Shown piece by piece: positions 6,665 through 12,367 of a stretch of 15,636 nucleotides of DNA. The DNA is taken from positions 1-15,636 of the forward strand of contig PCWC01000083.1 in assembly GCA_002787175.1 (NCBI GenBank), written 5' to 3'. A program made the position numbers and the translations under genes. The notes under the pieces were generated by a model. The model had not been told where the DNA came from, did no database searches, and saw only the letters and a list, made by a program, of their open reading frames with translations. Positions within the stretch are counted from its first letter, which is position 1. Each line of letters begins with the position of its first letter. The DNA comes from Parcubacteria group bacterium CG11_big_fil_rev_8_21_14_0_20_39_22. Its GTDB lineage: Bacteria; Patescibacteriota; Minisyncoccia; Phycocordibacterales; GCA-002787175.

Positions 6665-6667
6665 GAC
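6657..6667. promoter_or_regulatory. palindromic candidate operator
   Basis: GTCATAATGAC is a perfect 11-bp palindrome around a central A. It covers the -10 box of the rightward promoter, where a bound repressor would block transcription. The regulator could be either gene flanking the site. No footprint evidence is available. Confidence 0.4.
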
Positions 6668-6688
6668 TTTATAACAATAAGGATGAAT

Positions 6689-7264
6689 ATGAGTAATAAG
6701 AATGAGAAAAAGAGCTTTATCAAAGCTCTCATAGACCAACTGGATCATCAGACACGTATGCCTGCTAAGGTTTATTTTAACTACTATTCCCCGAATTTTG
6801 ATACCGAACAGCAAAAGGAAGTTCTGGCGGAGTTAAAAAAGAAAAAGCTGATATCGAGCTACAGATGGAGTGACGGTGATTTTGTAATTACCAAGCCAAG
6901 CAAAACAGGCCTTTTTCAATACTGGCAAAAGCTACATATAGAACCGGTCCCGGAACAAAAACCTGTAGACACAAAAATGGTTTTCAACGATAAAACTGGC
7001 GAGATCACTAAGGATGGGAAAGTTTGTCCGATCCCCATAAACACAAACCAATATTTTCTCTGCAGAGCATTATTTGCCGTTCCATTCGGTAGGGACGTGA
7101 CCGAAACCGATATCGTGGACATGGCCGACTGGGCAAAAGATACCAAGCGAAGCGTCTATGACGCTCGGGGAGCCGTAAATAAACGGGTAAAAGAAAAGCT
7201 GGGCGTCAGCAATTTTATACGCTGGCGTACCGGTCGGGTCCGGATTGATTACGAACAAAAGTGA
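6689..7264 (+). CDS. hypothetical protein with winged-helix-like C-terminus, 191 aa
   Basis: I do not recognise a named family. The start at 6689 is chosen because AAGG lies 6 nt upstream; ATG at 6683 is too close to that site, and longer frames cross the promoter. The N-terminal part (1-60) is charged and helical, with VLAELKKKKLISSYRWSDGDFVI resembling a small winged-helix. The C-terminal part (about 115-187: NTNQYFLCRALFAVPFGRDVTETDIVDM, then SVYDARGAVNKRVKEKLGV and RWRTGRVRID) resembles the winged helix of response-regulator outputs, ending in a beta hairpin. It is transcribed divergently from the defence operon and heads the mobile-element gene group, so a transcription-regulator role is plausible but unproven. 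A strong terminator follows at 7301. Confidence 0.8.
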   Translation: MSNKNEKKSFIKALIDQLDHQTRMPAKVYFNYYSPNFDTEQQKEVLAELKKKKLISSYRWSDGDFVITKPSKTGLFQYWQKLHIEPVPEQKPVDTKMVFNDKTGEITKDGKVCPIPINTNQYFLCRALFAVPFGRDVTETDIVDMADWAKDTKRSVYDARGAVNKRVKEKLGVSNFIRWRTGRVRIDYEQK

Positions 7265-7265
7265 G

Positions 7266-7332
7266 ACTTTGGTGAATCCAAAGTGAGTCACCGGTGCGAG
7301 AGCAGACTGAAACAAACAGTCTGCTTTTTATT
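7266..7332 (+). terminator. two-hairpin terminator after the 6689-7264 gene
   Basis: ACTTTGG and CCAAAGT (7266-7272 and 7278-7284) form a first hairpin right at the stop codon. AGCAGACTG and CAGTCTGCT (7301-7309, 7317-7325) form a 9-bp stem followed by TTTTATTT, a typical intrinsic terminator. Confidence 0.85.
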
Positions 7333-7350
7333 TGTGGACTGGCAAACAAT

Positions 7351-7524
7351 ATGCCAAGGCCGATACCTACAAAGAAAATCCCAACCCTAACCATCGAACA
7401 GATGGAGGAAATTTTCATGGACAGACTAGCCGATCTGATCGTCCGGCTTTTGGATCACCAATATTTAGAAAAAGAGAAAGCTAAAAAGAATGAAAATGAA
7501 AAACCAACTGGACAACAGCAATAA
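7351..7524 (+). CDS. small hypothetical protein
   Basis: 57 aa from ATG 7351. The core, TIEQMEEIFMDRLADLIVRLLDHQYLEKEKAKK, is predicted to be one long amphipathic helix with a lysine-rich end. No family is recognised. The start is uncertain: the ATG at 7417 has a much better ribosome-binding site (GGAGG at 7404-7408, 8 nt before it) and would give 35 aa, while no such site precedes 7351. The 3' end overlaps the next gene by 35 nt, so the two are probably co-translated. Its place between a regulator and a DUF5659 gene is typical of the small accessory genes of integrative elements. Confidence 0.55.
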   Translation: MPRPIPTKKIPTLTIEQMEEIFMDRLADLIVRLLDHQYLEKEKAKKNENEKPTGQQQ

Positions 7525-7756
7525 TTTTACTACCAGCGACTTCTACGCGGCCGCTTTTCTCGTTGCCAAAGGATATAAGTTGCTGGGCATAGACAAAGCC
7601 GACTCACGTCGGTTTCATTTTATTTTTACCGATGAGCCCTATCGCCCTCAGTTGGTAAGTGCCTTCTTTGCGGGATTGGTCGAAGTGAACGCCAAAGAAT
7701 TTGTCTCGGCGATTAAGGAACTTAAATCGCGTATGTATAACGATGCGATGGATTAA
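7490..7756 (+). CDS. DUF5659-like domain protein
   Basis: 88 aa. The pattern TTSDFYAAAFLVAKGYKLLGIDKADSRRFHFIF, then LVSAFFAGLVEVNAKEFVSAIKELKSRMY, matches what I remember of DUF5659: a helix, a short beta hairpin ending in hydrophobic FxF, and a helical pair ending in LKSRxY. No biochemical function is known to me. Such proteins are frequent in Patescibacteria mobile regions next to recombinases and helix-turn-helix genes. It overlaps the preceding small gene by 35 nt. An internal ATG at 7496 is equally possible; the upstream purine run gives only a weak ribosome-binding site. Confidence 0.8.
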   Translation: MKMKNQLDNSNNFTTSDFYAAAFLVAKGYKLLGIDKADSRRFHFIFTDEPYRPQLVSAFFAGLVEVNAKEFVSAIKELKSRMYNDAMD

Positions 7757-7783
7757 GCCGGTCCAATCGAATGAATATGAAAT

Positions 7784-8569
7784 ATGGAAAATCTACCTTT
7801 CAAAATAGACAATAACGATTACGTAAAGCTTCCTAGAAGCATTAAGACCGCGCTCATCGACGGTCTCTTGAAGTTTGAGGAGTATGCCATCTTAGTGTGG
7901 CTCTGGCTTATTGCCAACCCACGATCGGGACGAGCGCATGTAAGCTATGCCGGACTTTCAAAAGATTTCAAAGAAAAATATTCCAAGAATACGGTCAATA
8001 AGATCATGCTCGAGCTTAAGCGGAAGAAGTGGGTATGGTTTGCCAGCCAACAGGGGCGCAGAAGTTCATTCAATGTGGATATATCCGAATATCCCTTATC
8101 TGACGGCACATTTAAGTACATTGAACATCGCTTTGAACAGAAGTCTGGCAGAAGTGAGGACGGTACTGATGAGCAAACACCAGCAGAAGCACCAGAAGAA
8201 GTCAGTGACATTTCGCAGAAGTTAGAAAGCGAGAAAAAGAAGCTGGTAGCAAGGTTTTCTTTCACCTCCGATAGTTCGCTCAGCAGAAGTCAGAAGAACG
8301 AGAACGAAAAAGAAAATAAAAACAATCGATCGACTCGCCGTCCGGTAAGAAGTTTTAGTCCGAGAACCTTTGAGGAAGAAAAGTGCTTGGAGATCGCCCG
8401 ATACCTAGAGGAACCAGATATGAGTTTTATGCTTTCATCTCTCAAGAAATACGGACTGACTCGATTGAAAAATGCCTATGAGAAATTGAAACAAGCACCG
8501 GCCGGGACGATTCAAAAGAAGGGTGCATATTTTAATTCCCTGCTTACGATAGCCGATGGAAGCGGTTAA
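7784..8569 (+). CDS. helix-turn-helix (replication-initiator-like) protein, 261 aa
   Basis: The N-terminal 105 residues (NDYVKLPRSI, EEYAILVWLWLIANPRSGRAHVSYAGLSKDF, SKNTVNKIMLELKRKKWVWFASQQGRRSSFNVDI) are a winged helix of the kind found in plasmid and phage replication proteins. A low-complexity acidic and Ser/Glu/Lys-rich linker follows (about 118-190), then a C-terminal helical domain (about 195-261, EEKCLEIARYLEEPDMSFMLSSLKKYGLTRLKNAYEKL), reminiscent of the DnaD/primosome arrangement. DNA binding is well supported. A role in replication or recombination of the element is inference, helped by the direct repeats just downstream (8571-8684). It sits 27 nt after the DUF5659 gene and lacks a clear ribosome-binding site. 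Confidence 0.8.
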   Translation: MENLPFKIDNNDYVKLPRSIKTALIDGLLKFEEYAILVWLWLIANPRSGRAHVSYAGLSKDFKEKYSKNTVNKIMLELKRKKWVWFASQQGRRSSFNVDISEYPLSDGTFKYIEHRFEQKSGRSEDGTDEQTPAEAPEEVSDISQKLESEKKKLVARFSFTSDSSLSRSQKNENEKENKNNRSTRRPVRSFSPRTFEEEKCLEIARYLEEPDMSFMLSSLKKYGLTRLKNAYEKLKQAPAGTIQKKGAYFNSLLTIADGSG

Positions 8570-8570
8570 A

Positions 8571-8600
8571 CGGCAACAATCGGCAACTAACGGCAACATT
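8571..8600. repeat. three 10-bp direct repeats (iteron-like)
   Basis: CGGCAAC starts at 8571, 8581 and 8591, so the repeat period is exactly 10 bp, about one helical turn. The set begins directly after the stop of the 7784-8569 gene. This arrangement suits binding of a protein on one face of the DNA. Confidence 0.7.
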
Positions 8601-8632
8601 TTGAGCAAAAACCACATACACCAACTCACACT

Positions 8633-8743
8633 AACTAACACTAAAAATGAAAAAGATAAACCCTGTAAAACCCGGTAAAACCCAACAAAATAGGCAAAAA
8701 ACAGCAATATTCAGAGAAATTTATGACTGGTGTGGTGTTAGTT
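8633..8743. repeat. inverted repeat enclosing a second 10-bp repeat set
   Basis: AACTAACAC (8633-8641) and its complement GTGTTAGTT (8735-8743) face each other across about 93 bp. Inside, GATAAACCCT, GTAAAACCCG and GTAAAACCCA (8655-8684) form a second set of three 10-bp units. The 275-bp gap before the recombinase has no gene. Candidate roles are an origin, a recombination accessory site or an operator. Confidence 0.55.
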
Positions 8744-8844
8744 GGGATTGTGGGCAACCGAGCTTAGCTTGTCGACCGAATTAGTATAGGGTGTCAATGA
8801 AAGGTCTCTTAATAAAAATCAACCAAAATTAAAATGAAAATACT

Positions 8845-10566
8845 ATGGAACATGCATTAATTTACTGCCGAGTCTCGACTGAGGAACAGGCCGAGGACGG
8901 TCATCACTCCCTCGCGACCCAACTCAAACTCTGCAAGCGGGCTATTGAGGAAAGCAATAAGTTCAAGCTGGCCAACGATGGTGTCTTTGAAGACCCAGGA
9001 CGATCGGCCACGAATATGAACCGGCCGGGACTCCAAGACATGCTTCTTCGGGTACAAGACGACAAAGCCGTCCGCGCGGTCTTTGTTCAAGACACCGATC
9101 GGTTAGCCAGAAACGCACTTGATCATATGCAGATCAAAGCACTGCTCAAAAAGCATGACGCCGAACTGATATCAGTCTCCCAACCAGGCATATCCGACTC
9201 GCCCGAAGGAAACTTTATGGACTTGGTGATCGCCGGTGTGAACCAACTCCAATCGCAGATCACCTCAAGGAAAACCATAAAGAGCCTTGAGCAGAAATTC
9301 TGGGACGGCTGGTGGCCGACCGGCGTAGCAAACGGATATCTTAATGCCGGCGATCCGAGCGATGAGAAAAAGAGGATCATTATTACTGACGAAGAACGCG
9401 CACCGCTTATTCAAGAAGCATTCAAGATGTATGTGACCAGTGACTATTCCGTTTACGAAGTTCGCGACACTTTATATAAAAAAGGATTCAGAACCCATGC
9501 CGGCAAGCGACTCGCACATAGCAAAATGATCGAGATACTAAAAAATCCTTTCTATTACGGTGAGATGCGTTGGCGAGGACTGGTGAATACGGGAAAGCAT
9601 AAAGCGCTCATCACCAAAGAAACATGGGAACGCGCCCAGCTGGTGATGGCGGAACACAACCGCTATGCCTGTCGGCGACAAAAGTTTAATTTCATACTAC
9701 GAGGTCTGACATTCTGCGCGATCTGCGGACAACGATATACCGCCGAGCATCACCCGAAGAAAAATAAATCCTATTACCACTGCAACCGGTCTGGCGATCA
9801 AATCAAATGTACTGACAAATATGTTGAAGTTTGGGATTTGGAACAGCAGATAGCCGACCTTTTCAAACTGATTGAATTTACACCCACATTCGTAAATCGA
9901 ATGGTGGCCAAGATCGAGAAAATATACAGCGGTCGAAAGGAAGTCATAAACAAAGATAAGAAAGGCCTCAACACGCAAAAGATGATATTAGAAAAGAAGC
10001 GTGACACGGCCGAAGAAAAACTCTTTGCCGGACTGATTTCCGATGACGATTTCACCCGAGTCAAAGTGAAGATCAAAGAACAGGTCGAAGGCATACAGGA
10101 TGAAATATATACCCAAGACAAAAAACTCAACATGCGGATCGACGAACTCCATGACATCCTGCTCTTTGTGAGAAACGCATATGAGGCATATATGAAAGCC
10201 CCGGACGAAATGAAACGATTATTCCTCGGCCTCTATTGGGAACGCTTTGAGATTACCGACAAGAAAGCTGTGACGGTCATACCAAGCCCGATCATACGAG
10301 CCTTGATGCAAGCCGAGGGACTGATCTTCACCGAGAAATACAAAGAAAGCCAAATGCCACGGATCGTGACCGACATGGAGGTGGAATTCACGCCAGTGGT
10401 GACTGGCAAATCAAAGTCGAAGGTCGCCCCTAAAACTCAAAAATCCCGACATAAAGTCGAGACTTTCGAGGTGGCATCCAATAAACCTTCTGCGGTTATA
10501 TTAGATACCGTTTGGGGTGCCTACCGGGAATCGAACCCGAATTTGAGGTTCCACAAACCTCCGTAA
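8845..10566 (+). CDS. large serine recombinase (integrase)
   Basis: 573 aa. Large serine recombinases join attP and attB through a Ser-DNA covalent intermediate. The resolvase domain starts with YCRVSTEEQ (catalytic Ser11), has RPGLQDML (60-67) and DTDRLARN (83-90). The recombinase domain spans roughly 150-280. A zinc ribbon has Cys292, Cys295, Cys314 and Cys323, and a charged coiled coil follows (about 375-440). The last 17 or so residues (ending ESNPNLRFHKPP) are read from the antisense strand of tRNA-His, so the C-terminus is supplied by the attachment site. This places the recombinase at one end of the integrated element with tRNA-His as the target. No clear ribosome-binding site precedes the ATG. 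The upstream repeats may govern its expression. Confidence 0.95.
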   Translation: MEHALIYCRVSTEEQAEDGHHSLATQLKLCKRAIEESNKFKLANDGVFEDPGRSATNMNRPGLQDMLLRVQDDKAVRAVFVQDTDRLARNALDHMQIKALLKKHDAELISVSQPGISDSPEGNFMDLVIAGVNQLQSQITSRKTIKSLEQKFWDGWWPTGVANGYLNAGDPSDEKKRIIITDEERAPLIQEAFKMYVTSDYSVYEVRDTLYKKGFRTHAGKRLAHSKMIEILKNPFYYGEMRWRGLVNTGKHKALITKETWERAQLVMAEHNRYACRRQKFNFILRGLTFCAICGQRYTAEHHPKKNKSYYHCNRSGDQIKCTDKYVEVWDLEQQIADLFKLIEFTPTFVNRMVAKIEKIYSGRKEVINKDKKGLNTQKMILEKKRDTAEEKLFAGLISDDDFTRVKVKIKEQVEGIQDEIYTQDKKLNMRIDELHDILLFVRNAYEAYMKAPDEMKRLFLGLYWERFEITDKKAVTVIPSPIIRALMQAEGLIFTEKYKESQMPRIVTDMEVEFTPVVTGKSKSKVAPKTQKSRHKVETFEVASNKPSAVILDTVWGAYRESNPNLRFHKPP

Positions 10567-10588
10567 TAACCGTTATACCATAGGCACC
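10513..10588 (-). tRNA. tRNA-His(GTG) with encoded G-1 and CCA; probable integration site
   Basis: On the minus strand, the acceptor strands GTGCCTA and TAGGCAC pair perfectly. The additional G at position -1 opposite C73 is the hallmark of tRNA-His. The anticodon stem GAGGT/ACCTC closes the loop TTGTGGA with anticodon GTG. The T arm is TCGGG-TTCGATT-CCCGG. CCA is encoded at 10513-10515. The D stem is short (3 pairs). The 3' end faces the recombinase gene, whose frame continues into this gene and stops at 10566, so the attachment core probably lies in the 3' half. The tRNA itself is intact. Confidence 0.96.
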
Positions 10589-10664
10589 ATATCTATATTC
10601 GTCTCAACATTTCGTCCAACCGTTGCTTTTCAAGCTTATCATAATGTACCAAGTGATGACAATT

Positions 10665-10925
10665 TCATCCGTATAAATTGCTGTGGGTATCTATATCTAC
10701 AAATTGTATGTGGTTTTTCGATTCATATCTATAAATCGCTCTTAAGTTCCCTGTAATATTTACACCGTAACTTCCGAGATATTCGCCACGCAAAGCGTGG
10801 TTATTTAAAACAGGATTTCTACCGTCAGAAACAAAGAGGAGAAGTCTTTCGTCCAATTTGTTCTGAATATTTTTAGGCAACTTAGCGACTTTTTTCTTGA
10901 AGTTTTTGTGATATGAATACTCCAT
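10665..10925 (-). CDS. RelE/YafQ-type mRNA interferase toxin
   Basis: 86 aa. Toxins of this fold cut mRNA in the ribosomal A site. Typical features are the start MEYSYHKNFKKKVAKLPKNIQNKLDERL (beta strand and two helices), the central NHALRGEYLGSYGVNITGNLRAIYRYE with a conserved Leu-Arg-Ala-Ile-Tyr core, and the end IQFVDIDTHSNLYG with His in the last strand (the YafQ/RelE DIGTHxxLY pattern). The length is normal. It lies 12 nt after the antitoxin gene in the same orientation, the standard antitoxin-first order. It is near the tRNA-His gene but on the far side from the recombinase, so the pair may be chromosomal or belong to an older insertion. Confidence 0.88.
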   Translation of the reverse strand: MEYSYHKNFKKKVAKLPKNIQNKLDERLLLFVSDGRNPVLNNHALRGEYLGSYGVNITGNLRAIYRYESKNHIQFVDIDTHSNLYG

Positions 10926-10937
10926 TTTAAACAGCTT

Positions 10938-11213
10938 CTAAGACTTTAGATGTTCCATCATTTCTTCCATAGAAGAAAATTTCGGAGACATGTTTCTTCC
11001 ATGCTTTATATCATCTTCAATTTTTGCTAAACGTCTCTCCAGTTTTTTACTCATTTTATATACAGGTAAAAAGTGCAGAGCTTCATCTTGTATAAATTCA
11101 TCTATTTTCCTGTTTACCACAACAGAAAGTGGCACACCAAGTTTTTTGGCAATCCTCTGTGCTTCCTTTTTCTTCTTGGTGTCTATTTTTATATTTAAAA
11201 TTGTTTTAGTCAT
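10938..11213 (-). CDS. RelB/DinJ-like antitoxin
   Basis: 91 aa from the ATG at 11213; longer frames start inside the operator. The N-terminus, MTKTILNIKIDTKKKKEAQRIAKKLGVPLSVVVNRKIDEFI, is a ribbon-helix-helix DNA-binding and dimerisation domain of the RelB/DinJ type. The C-terminal half is charged and probably disordered until it wraps the toxin. It should neutralise the RelE-like protein and repress its own promoter at the GTATAC repeats. It is the first gene of the two-gene operon. Confidence 0.87.
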   Translation of the reverse strand: MTKTILNIKIDTKKKKEAQRIAKKLGVPLSVVVNRKIDEFIQDEALHFLPVYKMSKKLERRLAKIEDDIKHGRNMSPKFSSMEEMMEHLKS

Positions 11214-11224
11214 ATTACTTGTAT

Positions 11225-11271
11225 GTATACCTTGTATACACATAGTATACACTAATTAAATGGCAAATCAA
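11225..11271 (-). promoter_or_regulatory. promoter and operator of the RelB/RelE-like operon
   Basis: On the minus strand, TTGATT (11266-11271) and TATACT (11244-11249) are 16 nt apart. GTATAC, itself a palindrome, occurs three times (11225, 11234, 11245) over and just after the -10 box. This is the expected place for the ribbon-helix-helix antitoxin to bind. Confidence 0.6.
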
Positions 11272-11414
11272 CGACGATTTATGTTGAGCGATACACGCTT
11301 CGCTTTACATATATGACGGAACTCCACCGCCTCATAGCGAGTCACCACTGGTCAGTACCCAACTCATCTATTTTGAAAATAGGTGTGAGCTTGGTAAATA
11401 CCGAAAGGTAAAAC
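11272..11414. other. gene-free stretch with hairpins
   Basis: No gene is seen between the two toxin-antitoxin operons. The stretch holds AGCGA/TCGCT around 11287-11306, CTATTTT/AAAATAG around 11370-11384, and TACC-GAAA-GGTA at about 11399-11410. It resembles repeated intergenic sequence that I have seen in this kind of genome, but I cannot assign it. Confidence 0.35.
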
Positions 11415-11687
11415 TTAATTTTTATCGGGATATTGATGCAAAACAGAACTAATCAACGTCTGGTAAGGCAATCCTTTCTCGGCGGCTAAAGCTTTCATTT
11501 TATGAAGAGTCCGGTCGGAAACACGGATATTTATACTACGCATCTTACCGAGAGTGCGCTTAGCCGCCATTTGATATCGTGTTTTTTCTTTATTAAAATC
11601 CTTTACACTTTTAAAAACACCTCTGTCAAAGTCGCGAGAGATCTGGGCTTCTTCTTTATTAAGTTTTAATTTCTGATCCTTTTTCAT
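11415..11687 (-). CDS. BrnA/CopG-type antitoxin
   Basis: 90 aa. The C-terminal part, SINIRVSDRTLHKMKALAAEKGLPYQTLISSVLHQY, is a ribbon-helix-helix motif of the CopG/BrnA kind: the strand INIRVS is followed by two helices with the conserved GLPYQTLISS turn. The N-terminal half is Lys/Glu-rich and likely wraps the toxin. It starts 13 nt after the BrnT-like toxin stop, and the toxin-first order is that of brnT-brnA operons. It is expected to bind the palindrome upstream of the toxin gene. The ATG at 11687 is the natural start. Confidence 0.88.
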   Translation of the reverse strand: MKKDQKLKLNKEEAQISRDFDRGVFKSVKDFNKEKTRYQMAAKRTLGKMRSINIRVSDRTLHKMKALAAEKGLPYQTLISSVLHQYPDKN

Positions 11688-11700
11688 ACTTTAATTATGC

Positions 11701-11967
11701 TTAATTTTTTATATATTTTTTGGTTGCTTTTCTACTTGGAAAAAGTGTTTTTAGAAATATCCTTTGTCCTTCTTCTACAAACGGCACGAGGTATGCGTAT
11801 CCTTCGATATCTATAACAAATACACGTTGACCTGGGTATTTGCTTGTGTTACTTATTAAATCCAACAAGTTATTCGACTCTATAAGCATTACCACTTCTT
11901 CAAAACTAACTCCTCTGTTTTGCTTTAGCCATTGATTCTTCGTATCATCCCAGTCATAATACCACAT
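11701..11967 (-). CDS. BrnT-type ribonuclease toxin
   Basis: 88 aa. BrnT toxins are RelE-fold ribonucleases. The start YDWDDTKNQWLKQNRGVSFEEVVMLIES matches the family pattern WDxxKxxxNxxKHGVSFEEA, with Asn in place of the usual His before Gly. The end IFLKTLFPSRKATKKY matches the family's (I/L)ISARKAxxxE, with Ser-Arg-Lys retained. The middle (GQRVFVIDIEGYAYLVPFVE) gives the beta strands. The length is normal. It is followed by its antitoxin. The start codon lies where the predicted transcript begins, so the mRNA may be leaderless. It diverges somewhat from typical BrnT, so a BrnT-like sister family is possible. Confidence 0.85.
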   Translation of the reverse strand: MWYYDWDDTKNQWLKQNRGVSFEEVVMLIESNNLLDLISNTSKYPGQRVFVIDIEGYAYLVPFVEEGQRIFLKTLFPSRKATKKYIKN

Positions 11968-11968
11968 A

Positions 11969-12002
11969 TATACATTGTATACCTATTACGTATCTTGGTC
12001 AA
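11969..12002 (-). promoter_or_regulatory. promoter and operator of the BrnT/BrnA-like operon
   Basis: On the minus strand, TTGACC (11997-12002) and TACAAT (11974-11979) are 17 nt apart. The 13-bp palindrome TATACA-T-TGTATA (11969-11981) covers the -10 box and ends 1 bp before the start codon. It shares GTATAC with the operator of the other toxin-antitoxin operon. Confidence 0.6.
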
Positions 12003-12020
12003 AACTTTATGATGTAACCC

Positions 12021-12116
12021 CTCACACTCCCCAATTCCTCCTTTGTAAAGGAGGTGGCTCATTCTGATGAGACGGAGGATTTTGAAATCCCTCCTCCGAT
12101 AAGAATCGGGGTGCTC
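12021..12116. repeat. tandem-hairpin palindromic element
   Basis: Four hairpins lie in a row: CCTCCTTT/AAAGGAGG (12037-12054), CTCAT/ATGAG (12058-12071), GGATTT/AAATCC inside a CGGAG/CTCCG stem (12073-12098), and CCGAT/ATCGG (12096-12109). CACTCCCC near 12025 partly pairs with GGGGTG near 12108, so the whole unit may fold as one. It looks like a REP or MITE-like intergenic repeat. No coding potential is seen. Confidence 0.6.
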
Positions 12117-12180
12117 CATTTATGAAAGGGGAAATTCCGAAGAAAGCAGAAATGTAGTTTGAAGGGTTACTTTATGGTCT

Positions 12181-12367
12181 AAGAAACTGTCTCAAGTCTC
12201 AACGCATATGGTGAGAAGTGGATACCGCTCGACCGTTAAAATGACAAAATTTCGGCTACAAAACTTCGCTTCGTCCTCATTGAATCTTGATTCACTTCGG
12301 ACTCCATCTCGTTTTTCGCTCGAAATTTTGTCATTTTATTCGGACGTGAGACTTGAGACAGTTTCTA
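12181..12367. repeat. nested inverted-repeat (MITE-like) element
   Basis: The outer arms are 20-bp perfect complements (AGAAACTGTCTCAAGTCTCA at 12182-12201, matched at 12347-12366). The inner arms are 18-bp perfect complements (starting TAAAATGACAAAATTTCG at 12237, matched at 12321-12338). The right end overlaps the stop codon of the adenosyltransferase gene. The inside has no credible gene. TAAGAAACTGTCT recurs at the end of thrS (15162). No transposase is nearby. Confidence 0.75.

Noticed and set aside
7945..8265. Minus- and plus-strand open frames inside the 7784-8569 gene
   Set aside because: They are shadows of a real gene with a clear domain pattern and show no independent signals.
10501..10566. 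Treating the recombinase C-terminal tail (ESNPNLRFHKPP) as a conserved protein domain
   Set aside because: It is simply the antisense translation of tRNA-His and is often seen wherever a frame runs into a tRNA.
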